A stretch of DNA of 64,000 nucleotides from Haliclona indistincta (GCA_964017065.1 OZ024786.1:10793047-10857046); one strand, 5' to 3'; positions 44,569-57,503 are shown, numbered from the stretch's first letter. Translations and numbers: made by a program. Notes: generated by a model from the letters alone, not told the origin.

Positions 44569-45319
44569 GACGGACCGAGCGTGACGGACAGCAGAAGCAT
44601 ATGCGCACGTGATTTCCATATGCTCACGTGAATTCCTATCGTTCCAACACGTGGCGTGGCTCAGAGCCTCAAATCAATGCAATGGTTAAAAGCGCTCTCT
44701 GGAGCGTCGTGGAGTGGAAATTATAGGCTCGGCCATTGCTCTCTCCACAGCTGTCCACGAACGGCAAAACGGCTAATCTGCAGGAGCTTAATTTAGTCAC
44801 ACTGTTTCAGTTCCAGTCAGAAGATTGTTATATACCTCTCTTGTTCGTTCCCTATTGCTCAGTTATCTGGAGACCCTACTTGCATTTATAGAGATATCAT
44901 TGTTCTTGAAAAGTTACAAAGCCAAAGAGCTACTAAATGGAGTTTAGCACATGGTCGTAAAATTTGATATGCCAGGAGAAAAGGGTGCTAGTTTGGAACA
45001 GCTAGCGTACGGGATGGTGGAGAAAATTGCAAGACAAACTACCAGTTTAGAGCAGGTCAAAATTTGGACGAAATAATTCAGCAATTAAAGGGTTAAGCAA
45101 CCCAATACACGTGGTATTACGAATGTAAATTCAAAAGTCCAATGAAATAGAGTGGGGGGGCATTTACAGAATGACGTACGCATACATAGATACATTGATA
45201 TATTGATAGCTCGTGGGGGACGTCATTCGATCCATGTGGGGCACGCTCAGGCTCGCCCCAACTAAGCTGTCAGTACGATTGTACTTATGGTCGAAAACGA
45301 ATGGTAAAACCTGCTAGCA
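44569..45319. other. SD3 upstream region
   Basis: Probable promoter/5' region of SD3. Contains CACGTG-type sites near 44605 and 44630, and at 44935-45095 a fragment homologous to 22205-22370 (right part of the TTAA MITE). No gene seen. Confidence 0.45.
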
Positions 45320-48000
45320 CAATATTATTATTATTATTCACTTTACAACAATCAATAGAGTGATTGTTGAAGGACAACACATATAGTGGAGCCTAGTATA
45401 GATAAGTACCATTAAGAGAAAGGTGAGCAGGAAGAACAAGGGCATAAAAAGTGATAGGAGCATGGAATGTCAGGATTAAAGTCCATTATGAAGTGATCCC
45501 ATAGAAAGACACAAATTTCATGTTTATTTTTAGTATATGACTCAGAGAGGACAATAGGAAGCTTGTTCCAAAGTTTAACAACTCGGTTAAAGTAGGAGTG
45601 ACTTGTTGTAGAGCAGCGGCTAAAGTTTTGTTTTAGATCTTTCCTAGTTGATGCACGAGTGCAGGATGAGACGAATGACACGTGGTCATAAATGTTAAAG
45701 TTATCTGCAGGGAGTTTTATATGCTTGAGTAGGAAAAGAACATCTTGGATTTCTAGCCAGTACATTAGAGGAAGAAGTTTAAGAGAGATTAGTCTACTCT
45801 TGTAATCAATAGTGTAGTTGTGTAACACAAACTTAGTTGCTCTGCGTTGAACACGTTCAAGACTAATAATGTCTTTTAGAAGTCGGGGTCTCCATAACTG
45901 AGAACAGTATGAAAGCTTGCTCCTAACTAGGGAAAAGTATAGACTGAGTCTAAGACTGATAGATGTTGATGAGATCGAACAACGGATGAGGTGAAGGGAT
46001 CGGTATGCTTTGGCACAAATGACGGAGATGTGATCAGACCAGGAAAGATCGTTTTTTTACAAGAATACCAAGGTCTTTGAATATATCAACTTGTTTGATT
46101 TGCTGACCATTTATGGAATATTCATTGGGTAATGAGGAAGATAGAGAAAAGTGCAAACATGCAAATTGCACATTTAGAATTATTGATAGACAGTTTCCAA
46201 GTCGAACACCAATCTCCCAAGGAGTCAAGATCGTGTTGAAGTTGAAGACATGAATCTTGCTGACAGATTGATTTCAGAAACTTTGTATCATCAGCAAAGA
46301 GGTAAGATCGGCAGAAAGAAGTTAAATTTGGTATGTCATTTACAAATATTATGAAAAGAAGAGGGCCCAAGACACTACCCTGGGGAACGCCTGATTTTAC
46401 TGGTAAAACATGTGATGATTCACCTTCTACAGACACGTAGTGTTGACGATTGTTCAGGTAAGCTTTAAACCAGTGCCATAGAGGACCAGTTATGCCATGA
46501 GCCCATAGCTTAAAAAGCAGCTCTTGATGTGGAATAGTATCAAATGCTTTTACAAAATCCAAAAACACCACATCACAAGGATGCTTAGATTCAATTGAGC
46601 TGAAGATGTATGAAAATGAGGATAAGAGTTGGTTTAGGCAAGAAAGGTTACTAAGGATTTGAAAATTCGAAATTTGAGGACGGATGAAGTCAATAATTTT
46701 AGAATAGACTATTGATTCCAAACTTTGGATAAAATACAAAGAAGTGAAATAGGCCTGTAGTTTTGTACTCTAGACAAGTCTGAGGTTTTAGGGACAGGGA
46801 CAATTTTATGAACTTTCCATTCATCAGGAAGTGAGCACGATTTCATACTCTTATTAATAAGATGAAGTATAGGAACAGTAATCGACTCAGAACATACCTT
46901 CAGAATCAAAGGATACACACCATCAGTACCGGGGGCTTTAGAGGTGTTTAGATGGTGCAAAGCATCAGCAACATCAGCAAGGTCAATATCAATAGAGCTA
47001 AGTTGGTCAGAAGGTGTAGGCAGTTCATTTACTGGAGGAAGAGTAAAATCACTAACTGTAAACACCGAATTAATAACTGAGCCTTTATCTGAGAACACAT
47101 TACTTGCTTAGAGTCATGGACAATAGGGTATGTGGAAGAGACTGGGTTTGACATGCCTTTTAAGTGATCAAAGAGCTTGCTTGAGTCAGAGGAAAAGGTT
47201 GAAACCAGACTTTGTTCATATTCCATTTTGGAAGAAACAATCAAGTCTCGCAAGTGCAATTCAGAAGGGTAGAGTTTGCCAAAAGTATGATCAGATGGAC
47301 ACCGAAGGTATCTCCGCTTAAGAGTGAAGAGCTTGTTTTGCATGTGACGAATGGTAGAGTTGAACCATTTAGGAGAAGGAGACCTTGGGATTCGTACCAT
47401 AGGAATAAACAGCTCACAAGCAGCTAAAATATGATCTTTAATACCGACCCAAATAGAGTTTATATCGTGCAGGAGAAGGCAAGAATCAATACTACCATCA
47501 AACAGGTAGGATTGAAGGCCAGCAAGATCCGCTTTGGCAAAATTCCAGACGTAGCGAGGAGTGGTTTGATGAGGAACACGAGATTGGAAAGGGACATGGA
47601 AAGTAATAAGGATGTGATCAGAGCTCCCCACACAAGAAGAGCCTAACTTTAGCAAATTAAAGAGACCAAGTCAGGCTGGTTAGAAAACACAAGATCAAGC
47701 TTAAGTGTGTTACCCATTTTGTGGGTGGGACCGTCGACAAGTAGAATTAAATTTAGATTATAGAGTGAGTCACAGAATGCAGCAGAGGAAGGAGAAGATG
47801 CAAACATTGTACTCCAGCATACGTTAAAATCCCCAAGAAGGATAGTATGAGAATCAGAAGGTAAAGAAATCAGAGAATCAACAATGGCAGTATAAATTTG
47901 TGCAGAACTAGAAGGAGGAACATAGGCGCAACAGATGAAGGTGACTGAGCGTTCAAATTGCGTTAGTGTATAATTTTTATGGCTTAATACACGCATGACA
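45320..48000 (-). mobile_element. APE-type LINE, 5'-truncated
   Basis: Minus-strand non-LTR retrotransposon lacking its 5' part. The 3' end has an (AAT)n microsatellite tail (45323-45338 on plus as ATT repeats) rather than poly(A), a habit of CR1/L2-like groups. The coding region has several frameshifts. It separates SD3 from SD4. Confidence 0.8.
45412..47996 (-). pseudogene. LINE ORF2-like: endonuclease and reverse transcriptase
   Basis: 47996-47649 is the end of an APE endonuclease (ILLGDFNVCW, then KLDLVFSNQPD) and 47640-47600 has GSSDHILI (SDH motif). 47098-46710 gives the start of reverse transcriptase (NTSKAPGTDGVYP, then VHKIVPVPKTSD and NYRPISLL); 46739-46122 gives the core (FLDFVKAFDTIPH, SGVPQGSVLGPLLF, YLFADDTKF). 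45828-45412 is a conserved C-terminal tail (SYFNRVVKLWNKLP, ending in CPCSSC). Pieces lie in different frames, so it is inactive. Clade not resolved beyond Jockey/CR1/L2-like. Confidence 0.8.
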
Positions 48001-48213
48001 AACTATTATTAATATTTCGCGAGTAGTAATTCATCATGTAACAGGCTAGTTTGGATCGATGTATAGGCAATAAAGGGCGCTGGATCGTTCTATGATAGTC
48101 TCGCCATCGTGCGATGTTGGTATGTAGCTATAGACGATCTAGTTAGCAAAAAGCGTCTAATACATTTTCTCTAGAAAATTTTTGCGCATGCGCGCTAACC
48201 CTTGGACTACCTA

Positions 48214-48750
48214 ACCTTAGTACAAATTGCTTAGAACATGAGTGCTGCTGCCACTAGCAGTGTCCACAGCAGACAACGAGCAAGTCTTCACTGTTACACT
48301 GGATTTGTCTGTTCAGGCTTGTAAGAATGCTAGCTTAATGTTGCATGCGGTACAGTGCAGAGTCGATTGATCGAGCTATATAGTGCAGTCAGCTGAAATA
48401 GTTCTCTTTATACACTGTATTAGCATGAGTGCCAACTAAGTCATTAATAAAAAAAAGAAAAGAAACAAGTAATAAAAACATTTTAACCAAAATGCAAGAG
48501 ATTTAGGGTTGGTACATTTATCGAAAAAGTATGGAAACAAGATTTTGAAATGAAAAGGATTGTAACAATAGCAGTGTAATGCTTCCTCCCTAAATTAACT
48601 GCTTTCGGTAGTTGTGGTTAATTAATAGGGAAGTAGCATTACACTGCTATTGTTACAATCCTTTTCATTTCAAAATCTTGTTTCCATACTTTTTCGATAA
48701 ATGTACCAACCCTAAATCTCTTGCATTTTGATTAAAATGTTTTTATTACT
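48214..48750 (+). mobile_element. Family B element, copy 3, 5'-truncated
   Basis: Begins within the body (ACCTTAGTACAAATTGCT) and ends with the complete 3' foldback, 48480-48750. Its last bases join directly to the final exon of SD4. Confidence 0.7.
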
Positions 48751-49634
48751 TGTAATACTTTGATGAGTGCACTGGATATCGAAAACTTGCTCGTACCATA
48801 TGATCACCAATTGGTATAGTAACTGTTGCATTGACATAACGCATCACTAATGTGTTGATAGAGTCATATCTGTGTTTCAATCCTCTAAGTTTTAACCAAT
48901 CACCATCTCTATAAACATCCAGACAGATCACCTTCCTCTGTAACCTGAAGAACAATTATCAACAATTGTTTACACCTTCAAAAGTATACGTGTATAATCC
49001 TTGATTACTGTGTGGGTAGCAAAATTAAAACACCAACAGAAATCAAAAACAATAATTTTTATGCTAGCAAGCAAAACAAATTAATAGTGATGGAGAATAC
49101 ACATTTATGATTATCATTTGTAATTAGACGATAATAATAACTTTTGTGGTTAAGACGTATTCTAAGTGTAGGCACCTGATACTGTTTGGTACTACTTACA
49201 CAATATCCACTGTGAAAAGGTGATTGGGACCTGACAGGTCAGTTGCTCTCACTAGGAATATCTCATTTATCCTCCCTCTCAACAACTTCTCTGACTCCTC
49301 CTTACTGAGCAGTCTGCAGAGCCATGTGCTCTGATCATGGTGAGGGTAATGCTTGGGAACTAGTGATGCCACAATACTGAATGTGAACCACTGTGAAATT
49401 AATATATTGCTTTGTACTATGATGCATAGTGTTTCCATGGCATGCCTACCCAGCATGCGTTGAGCATTAAGGTATTCACATCGTGAATTTACTTGACACT
49501 CACTGGTATGATAGTAGGAATATCTGATGGTAGATTAGCAAGAGTATCTCTGTACAGTCGACACGCCAAATAACCGGAAGTCCAATACAACACGTACAAA
49601 TTTATTATCATGCCGCGCTACCTTGCAGCGTCTA

Positions 49635-49671
49635 CAAATATCCTGGAATAGACTCTATTCCAGGATATTTG
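49635..49671. repeat. Perfect hairpin
   Basis: CAAATATCCTGGAATAG and its reverse complement separated by three bases, within the left end of the Academ-like element. Confidence 0.9.
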
Positions 49672-49913
49672 AATTATTCATAAGCAAACTAAACAGTTCA
49701 TATCTATTATCATCTTGGTGCTTTTGTTTTTATGCCTCGGTGGGCGGAGCCACGAGGCATGCATGTCAGTAGTCCAGGCCCGGCGGAAGCAAATTTTCAT
49801 TGAGTCTCGTTAAGCGGAGACTTCCTAATTAATAGGGTTCTCCTCAGCACTCGCGTTGTGCGCGCGCGTGCAGAATTAATATAAAGGCTTGTTTGTAGCA
49901 CCAACCGGTCAGT

Positions 49914-49999
49914 TGGTTCGGTGGCACAGTGGTTTAGTATGGTGGCTTGTGATGCAGACGGTCAGGGTTCGATTCTTGCAGAATGCACGTTTTTTTTTA
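49914..49999 (+). ncRNA. tRNA-like (SINE-type) Pol III promoter
   Basis: A-box-like TGGCACAGTGG at 49922-49932, B-box-like GGTTCGATTC at 49966-49975 with normal spacing, and a T9 run at 49990-49998 that could terminate Pol III. It does not fold as a clean tRNA by eye (no matching acceptor stem), so a tRNA-derived SINE head is more likely than a tRNA gene. Confidence 0.6.
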
Positions 50000-50042
50000 T
50001 TTATAAAAGTTAAGTTTTAGCTCCATCCTTAGTTGAGGCCTG

Positions 50043-50215
50043 TTTATGACGACTCTCCGGACGATCCTTAGGCTTACTAAGGGCCGAAGGCCCTGTTTAG
50101 GACGACCCTCCCGACGATCCTTAGTTAGGAAGACTCTCCCGACGATCCTTAGTTAGGAAGACCCTCCCGACGATCCTTAGTTAGTTAGGAAGACCCTCCC
50201 TACTTTGCGCAGTTA
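50043..50215. repeat. Short tandem array (~30-bp unit)
   Basis: Four to five copies of a unit containing CCTCCCGACGATCCTTAGTT with small length changes. Confidence 0.85.
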
Positions 50216-50924
50216 GGAGAAGGTTTTTAGGGTTTTGGGTTTAGCTGTAGTGCTACAAACAAGCCTTAGTATCGATGATGACTCGCATAACGCGAGTGCT
50301 GAGGAGAACCCTATTAATTAGGAAGTCTACGCTTAAGGTGGCGGGTGCGTATGAATATCATTAATTCTAGATTTTTTTCTTTCTCTGTTTATCGAATTTT
50401 TATTCATGAAAGAGTTACCAAACTTTAGCTGCGTATTAAAGTAAGTATCTACTATATAAATAAAAAGTCTAGAATGTAAAGAACAGCATTTAGTGCGCTG
50501 TTCGCCTCTTGCAAGGTGACTGGCCTTCTGTGACGTCTCATTTTCACGAGCTTCGTTTTACAAGAGAAATAATCGTTGTGGAGCTTTGCCTGGCTGTCAG
50601 CTTCAGAACTATGCATGGATTACCGGTTATTCAGCTCGTGGGGCCAGTAACCAGTTAGTGGGCACGATCAGGAACCTTCTCCAGAGCGCTACAGAGCGAA
50701 GGGACCGACTTTGGCGAACAGAATGCATAGTTTTATAGAGGGGGCGGAGCTAAAGGTCACAGCCGAATACTATCTAAAAATAGCTAAGTATATGGAAACT
50801 AGACGTCATAATAGGTTGTGTATTTTTAACGTCCTAGCCATCATCGAGTTTACTTTACCTAGTACGCGGCGCGTGCGCGCTTCCGGCCGGTCACGTATTA
50901 TTATACTACAAAGTTTACTATGAA

Positions 50925-51668
50925 CAGAGATTATTAATACTACGTAACCGGGATAAGAAACTGTGACAATCTTTTGTCACTATGCGCGTTTCGCTTGGAA
51001 TGACGTCATTCTCGTGAAAATTGTATTACAGCATTCAGTGACTCAATCAGGCGACCGCACGCACGAGCTTTTTCGTTAAAAAACTATGGTTAAGGCCTGT
51101 TGTAGACTAGTTACGGAGCTTAAATTATGACATTTACACAATCCAATCATCCACCTAACAAAAGATACTGTGAAAGTGAATACCAGGTCAACAGATTCTG
51201 TACGGTTGTGTTTACAAAACTGGGACCAAAAAATGGCTTAAACCGTCGCTGGTGCGAATCCAAAGCATCAAGAAGCACAAAATGTATCTATTTACACGCA
51301 CCAGTACTCGAACTTTACAATAAACTAGGCAGGAACTGCAACAGGCATCTCACGAAGTCATGGATGTGTTTACAAACTATCTGTTACATCGCCACGCACA
51401 CAGATTTTGCCTCGTCAACAACACACGCGCCCGTCGTCTATAGCCAATAAAACCTTGATAGTCTTCGACTAGAAGGCACTAGTAGTGAAGAAACGCGCTC
51501 CTTTCGTCCAAGAGCAAGTGCTAAAGCGAGCAAGAGTTCATACAAACTCCGTATCTGCGCGTTCTTTGTGGTTGTTTGACGAAACGCGAAACGCGCATGG
51601 GTCCACCTCTTGCAATACATTTTGATTGACAGTTTCTTATCCCGGTTACGTAGTATTAATAATCTCTG
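50925..51668. mobile_element. hAT-like MITE
   Basis: ~40-bp terminal inverted repeats starting CAGAGATTATTAATACTACG, flanked by 7-bp duplications CTATGAA at 50918-50924 and 51669-51675. No transposase. Confidence 0.85.
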
Positions 51669-51684
51669 CTATGAATAATTCGTT

Positions 51685-52923
51685 ATTAGGGAGTCACGGT
51701 AGTGACTCCCTATGTAGGGATGAACGAGAAAACAAGATGGCGGCTACATACAATGTATTAGCGTTCAAACGCTGATATTTCGCCTGGTGTTGAATTTTAT
51801 ACGTCAAAAGACACTTAGATCTGCTCTCTGGAGTTGCCCCATCTTACAGTAGCAAGGAGATTGCTCGAAATTGTTACTAAAGTGACGAACCTGGAAACGG
51901 TGAAAATCGAGTTTCGTCATCTTCGTTTTCTTCTTTCTTCTTCTTTCTTTCTTCTTTCTTTCTTCCACTCGCCTAGCGCCTTTACGCGAGCAGTGCCGAG
52001 ACTAAAACATCCACGAACAGTCGTGAAATTCTCCTGGCATGTGCCTTTTGAGCTTTGTTTTTAGCGTAACGGCGATCTAAGATCCGCGATTTCTCGATCG
52101 TGATCCATTGTCAGCTTAGTGTTAGACGCCATTATTGTGATTGCGCAATACGCACGTGACCAAGCAATGGGCAGCGCACGTGACCAAGCAGCTAAAGTAT
52201 CGCTGCGCCGTGTGGATCACTATCACGGAGAACACACACCCGGCGTTTGTCTGGAGTCTTCGAAGAACGGTAAGCTCGTGTAGGATCGCCATTCTGCACT
52301 TGCCAGATAATTATAACCGCCGTGTAGGTCTACTAACAAGTGTGGGCGGGGCTCGTATGCACTGCATGCAGACCTGATACGTACAGCTTAACAATTTTAG
52401 CTACAAGTTTAAGAAAAGCCATCAACAACAGGAATACTAAACTAATGGTGGAAACAAAGACTTCTCCGTACATGCATGATATTGAACTGCACTTCACTAA
52501 AAAGAAAAAAGGACACAAACAAGAAATTAAAAAGATTTCTATCGAAATCAAAAGGATGTAGTGATGAAGAAATCTACCACTGGTTCACAATGTAAACCAA
52601 CAAGGAACAAAATTAAGCATAGAATGGTAACACGATTGACTTGCTAACAGACCATAGATCCCTACATCAGTGGCTGTACATAAGATCAATATTTTGTCAC
52701 AAGCTGAATTCTATTCAAAGTGTCAGTCAACAGTAAATAGCTTAACTAGCTATAGTCTGGCCACAGCAGCCACTGATGTAGGGATCTATGGTCTGTTAGC
52801 AAGTCAATCGTGTTACCATTCTATGCTTAATTTTGTTCCTTGTTGGTTTACATTGTGAACCAGTGGTAGATTTCTTCATCACTACATCCTTTTGATTTCG
52901 ATAGAAATCTTTTTAATTTCTTT
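51685..52923 (+). mobile_element. Family A element, copy 6
   Basis: Complete copy within the Academ-like element: hairpin at 51685-51715, motif AAGATGGCGGCTAC at 51734, a CT-rich stretch at 51925-51965 and foldback at 52520-52923. It lies ten bases beyond the target duplication of the hAT-like MITE at 50925-51668. Confidence 0.85.
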
Positions 52924-53284
52924 TATAATTATGCACCCGCCACCTTAACGGGACTCATTTTCATTGGACCGACAGCTCATTAATATTCATATTTATTGCG
53001 TATGACTCCGCCCCTTTGCAATTTGTTCAATGTTTTGACGAGAGTCTCTGTCGGTACGAAACAAGTTTATTGACTAACTCGATAAACACTGAGTGAATCA
53101 ACACGCAGCTCAAAGTGATTTTTGTAGGCGTGTGCAATTAATTATGAATTATTAATCAGCTTTGCCTAAATGTTGGTCCGGCGGTTGCCGGGTCTGCCGG
53201 GCCTGTTCCGCCGCCCCTGTAGTCTAGTCTCGTCCCCAGACCACACCCCTCGCTTATTGCTCGTGAGAGGGTCTGGTGACTTTA

Positions 53285-55149
53285 GGCTGCGTTTACACGG
53301 TGACGCTTTCAGCTGCGAGTGAAAACGCTCAAAAACGCCAACTTTTCTTTGCGGATGCGCCTTTTGTTTACACGACAACGATGAAAACGATAACTTGAAA
53401 ACGACAACTTGAAAACGCTTCTCAAAGTGGAAACTTTTGAAAACGATAACTTGATTCTTGAAAACGACAACTTTTCACGTGTAAACGCCAAAAACGATAA
53501 CGCGATTTTGTTATGAGCGTACCTCAGCCTTCATACTCACAGAGAATTTTAGCAATAGTCCTTAGACAAAGAGTAACAAGCGTTTTCTTCGTTGTTTCAA
53601 CAGCTTCGTGAGTACAAGGCAGCACAGTTTGCTTCGCGCCATTGTGGCCACACCCACATTCCAACAGCTTAATTAACTTCCGGTTAATTTCACTGGCGGA
53701 AGCGTTGAAAACGGAGTCGTGTAATTTGTTTCGTTGCCTGGCCTCCATTTCTCTCTCCCAACCTCAGTCTGCCTATTCCGCTCTAACACACGGAGTGATG
53801 AACAGATGGAACTATGTGTTTCGAACCTGTCCTGATATTGATACACTTCTTCATCCTTTGGAAGACGCAATCCGTACTGTCCTGTTACCATCATTAACTG
53901 GTCAAGATGCCCCAAATGATGTCATTCGTGAGCTCTTTACACTACCTTGTCGCTTAGGAGGTTTGAACATCCCCGATCCTGTCTCTGTTTCTATATTCAG
54001 TTCTCAAATTCTTTGCTTGTCTCTTCCCCCCTTGTTTCTTTGCTTCTTGATCAAAGTGACACTATTCCACCTGAGCTCCATGCTATACAGTATGAAGCTA
54101 AGCAGACCATTAGATCAAATAAGGCAAAGTCTCTTGCTGACAAAGCGACAAAAGTCAGGGAAAGCCTCTCACCTCCTCTCCAAAAGTTATTTGATATTGC
54201 TAATGAGAAAGGCTCTTCAATCTGGTTGTCTGTCCTCCCTTTAAAATCTCATGGATACCATCTACATAAGGGTGCCTTTCGAGATGGACTCTGCTTGAGG
54301 TATGGCTGGAATCCTCCTCATCTACCTGACACATGTGTTTGTGGACTTCCTTTCTCGGTAGATCACGCCTTCAACTGTCCCCGGGGTGGATTTCCATCAA
54401 TTCGCCATAATGAATTAAGGGATATCACTGCTTCACTCATGAAGGAGGTTTGTCATAATGTCACAGTAGAACCAATTCTCCAACCACTATCTGGAGAGAC
54501 ACTCCATCCACACTCTGCTATCGTGGACGACAATGCCCGATCTGATGTGAGAGCTGAGGGATTTTGGGGCTGTAGGCAGCAGCATGCTTATTTTGATGTT
54601 AAGGTCTTTAACCCAATCGCAGCTACCTACCGCAGCAAGACGCTTAAGTCCTGTTATCGTCGACTAGAGGCCGGGAAGAGACGTGAATACCAAGACAGAA
54701 TACTGAATGTAGAACACGGCTCCTTTTCGCCTCTCATCTTCACCACTGCTGGTGGCATGGGTTCTACTGCATCTGTTGTCTTTCAAAGATTAGCCTCTCT
54801 CCTCTCTGCCAAACGAAATGAACACTACAGCAAAACCATCCTTTTCATCAGATGTCAGATTGGTTTCGCCCTACTACACTCAGCAATACGTTGTCTTCGT
54901 GGTTCAAGATCAACATTTATTCCTGACCTAGCCAACACATGTATGGACCTTGCCCTTACTGAGGGTCAGGTTGCATATTGAACTATTTTTCTTCTTATTT
55001 CATTGTTTTATTCACCTTGCATCCTGAAAAAAAAAGTATGTTTATTTGAGAAAAAAAAAAAAAAAAAAAAAAAAAACAGTGAAAACGCTGTGGTGAATCC
55101 GCATACTTCCCCTCGTTTTAGGTCATCGCGTCACCGTGTAAACGCAGCC
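53285..55149. mobile_element. Element with GGCTGCGTTTACACGG ends, hosting a retroelement
   Basis: Ends GGCTGCGTTTACACGGTGAC and the complement at 55127-55149. The left part is rich in AAAACG[AC]TAACTT motifs (53370-53510). The retroelement ending in poly(A) at 55048-55077 is inserted inside. No clear duplication was found at the outer ends. Confidence 0.7.
53755..55077 (+). pseudogene. Non-LTR retroelement 3' part with restriction-like endonuclease domain
   Basis: Coding from about 53760 to the TGA at 54979-54981 with one frameshift near 54020. Starts in the region after reverse transcriptase (QPQSAYSALTHGVMNRW, then FTLPCRLGGLNIPDP), continues with LHKGAFRDGLCLRYGW, a CCHC-like CVCG...DHAFNC, then a probable RLE catalytic region (NARSDVRAEGFWG...AYFDVKVFNP) and CYRRLEAGKRREYQ. 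Restriction-like endonucleases of this type nick target DNA in R2/R4/NeSL/Hero-like elements. A 29-A tail at 55049-55077 marks the 3' end. The polymerase core itself is missing, so it is 5'-truncated. Confidence 0.75.
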
Positions 55150-55901
55150 TGAGTCGACTTTCTTGGGCCAGGAAGTAATTTCTTCCCTGGAATGTCTGGG
55201 AAAGAATCTGATTGGTCAGAAGGCCAACTCTTACGTAATACAAACCACATCGATAGAATGAAGGCGTTGAAGATACCTAGATACGACTGTAGTCTTTGCC
55301 TGACGTTCTCGCCGGATAGACAGTGACAGAGCTGCATTTGTCAGAATCGTTTATTAGCGAGTCCAAAGTTCAACGTGTTTACGTAATCAGTTTTAATAAT
55401 TTAACCCCATGCTCACGTGGCCAGTAAAAGTACCGTTTTCGAAGTCGTTCTCCTCAGGTCTGTTCAGGCTGTAAACACTGCATCCTTTATATCAATCGAT
55501 TGCTAAAGAGCTGTTCTTGCATTATAAAGAGGTTAGAATGCAATAGGATTAAAAGTAACATAGCTGTCAACCGCTGATTGTTGCATTTTGCCGTACCTCC
55601 GTTGTTGTAGTTGCGTTCAAACTTTATCATGTACCTTGGCAGTCTACATAGTACTAAGCAATGACTGCTTTATTTGAGTGTGGCTGCACAAAGTGCAAGT
55701 GTTGTGGCATTATTGGTTTCTACTAAAATAATCTTTTAAAGGCCATGTACTAACAAGGGTCTTCGTTAAATCAATTTTTACATGTTTTTCTTAGTGCTGT
55801 AATAGTTTTGAGCATTTTGACCTTGCATGAAATAAGTGTTTGCAATGCAATATCTAAATAATGCACACTATAGTGATAAAATTAAGTGTTTTGTTTTACA
55901 G
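55150..55901. other. Upstream region of the Academ-like gene
   Basis: Lies between the GTTTACACGG element and the first clear transposase exon (acceptor TTTTACAG before ATG at 55902). Possible 5' exons or promoter of the transposon; nothing specific recognised. Confidence 0.4.
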
Positions 55902-57503
55902 ATGTCTAAATACCTTGGAAAGTTTTGTGAACATCACAAGCTATGCTCCGAAACTCTTTTAAGTTCTAGACCCTTAAAGCCAGTGAAGATTGTCAAGAAC
56001 AGACTAATTATTGAGCTGGTTCGTCTTAGATCTATTCATCGCCTACCATGGAGATCAGTTGTAGACAAGGTAATTCAGTTGCACGGAAAACGATGGCCAT
56101 GTGGTGGACCCACAGAGTTAACCATGATAAAAACACTCTCGACAACCTACAAGAAATACAGAAACCTCGTCCTGAAACGGAACACCAGTGCTATCAATGA
56201 GCTTGAGAACACTACATTTTCAATTCCTGTTTCACAAGTTAGCTTTCCCCTCGTAGAAGTATGTCATTCACTGCCTAAACGTAAGTCAATTCTTCGTAAG
56301 GAACATGAATCTGCACTGAAGTCAACGATCAGTGAGTTGTGCACCGAATTAAAAGTGGTTTCAGCTGAAGTGGTAGATTTGAAGAAGGCAATGTCTAAAA
56401 CAACAAAAGTAACTCATCTGTACAACATCAGTAAGAGAGAAAAGCGTAAAGTCAAACGACTTCAAATGCAGGAGGATGTCATTTCGCAGTTAAGGAATGA
56501 AAACGAAGCCAAAACTCGCATTGTATGTAAGCTAGAAAGGAATAAAGAGAAGATGAAGTTGAAGCTACAGAAGTGCAGAAGGCAAAATCGTAAGACGGAA
56601 ATTCGATACAAGTCACGAATTCGAAGGCTTTTAAAGGCTCAGAAACCTGTCTACACTGATAGCGATGATAGTACTGAAGCTAAGATTGCTGGTGATGAAG
56701 AGAAGATGACTACTATCCGACATTTGACAAAGGTGTATACAACCCAAAGGTCCGCGAATGCTGCATGCAACTATTAGCCAGAAATGTTGGAATTCACAAT
56801 GTGAATAACTGCATTGAGGCTGTTTGTGATCTTGCTGGCTGCAAGCCTGACCGTTTGCCTTCAAAGTCGACCCTGGCAAACATGATGGTAGAATCCAAAG
56901 CTATGTCACATCTGCAGATTGCAGAGTGTGTCCCTGTTTTTGAAACCAATGCATTCACTCTGATGGAACCACCAAGTTTGGTGAAAAATATGGCGGTCTT
57001 CAAGTGACAACACCTGAGTCTTGCTATACTCTTTGTTTAACGACTATGAAAGCCGGTGGTGCGAATGATTTCAAGGAACTTCTCACTAATGCGTTGTCAG
57101 TTGTCAGTAAGACCTGTGAAGCCTCAGGAAAGGACACCAGTATATCAAAGCGCATTCTTGCATCAATAAAAAACACAATGTCCGACAGGCATATAATTGA
57201 AAAGAAATTCAACGAGCTATTACAATCTTATCGGGCAGAGGTGCTACCCAGTATTGTAGAAGGATGGGACTCGCTGACTGAAGACCAGCGTCTTTCCCTA
57301 ACTCGTATGAACAATTTCTTCTGTGGGTTACACTACCTCGTTGGTTTGGCTGATGTTGCAGCTGAAACACTCAAGAACTGGGAGACACTCCTAACTGAAG
57401 AGGAAGGTATGTCTGAAGCCAGGACTCTGAAATTCATACGCATTACCTGCAAGGCAGTACAAAAGCAGTGTTCACAGCAGGCTGGTTGCCATTTGCTCTT
57501 TAA

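Larger units (their letters stand above)
49814..50332. mobile_element. TTAA-flanked MITE carrying a tRNA-like region
   Basis: Inverted ends GCGGAGACTTCCTAATTAAT and GGAAGTCTACGC's counterpart, ~55 bp long, flanked by TTAA. The sequence 52930-52975 in reverse resembles the empty site. Inside are a tRNA-like Pol III promoter and a short tandem array. Confidence 0.75.
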
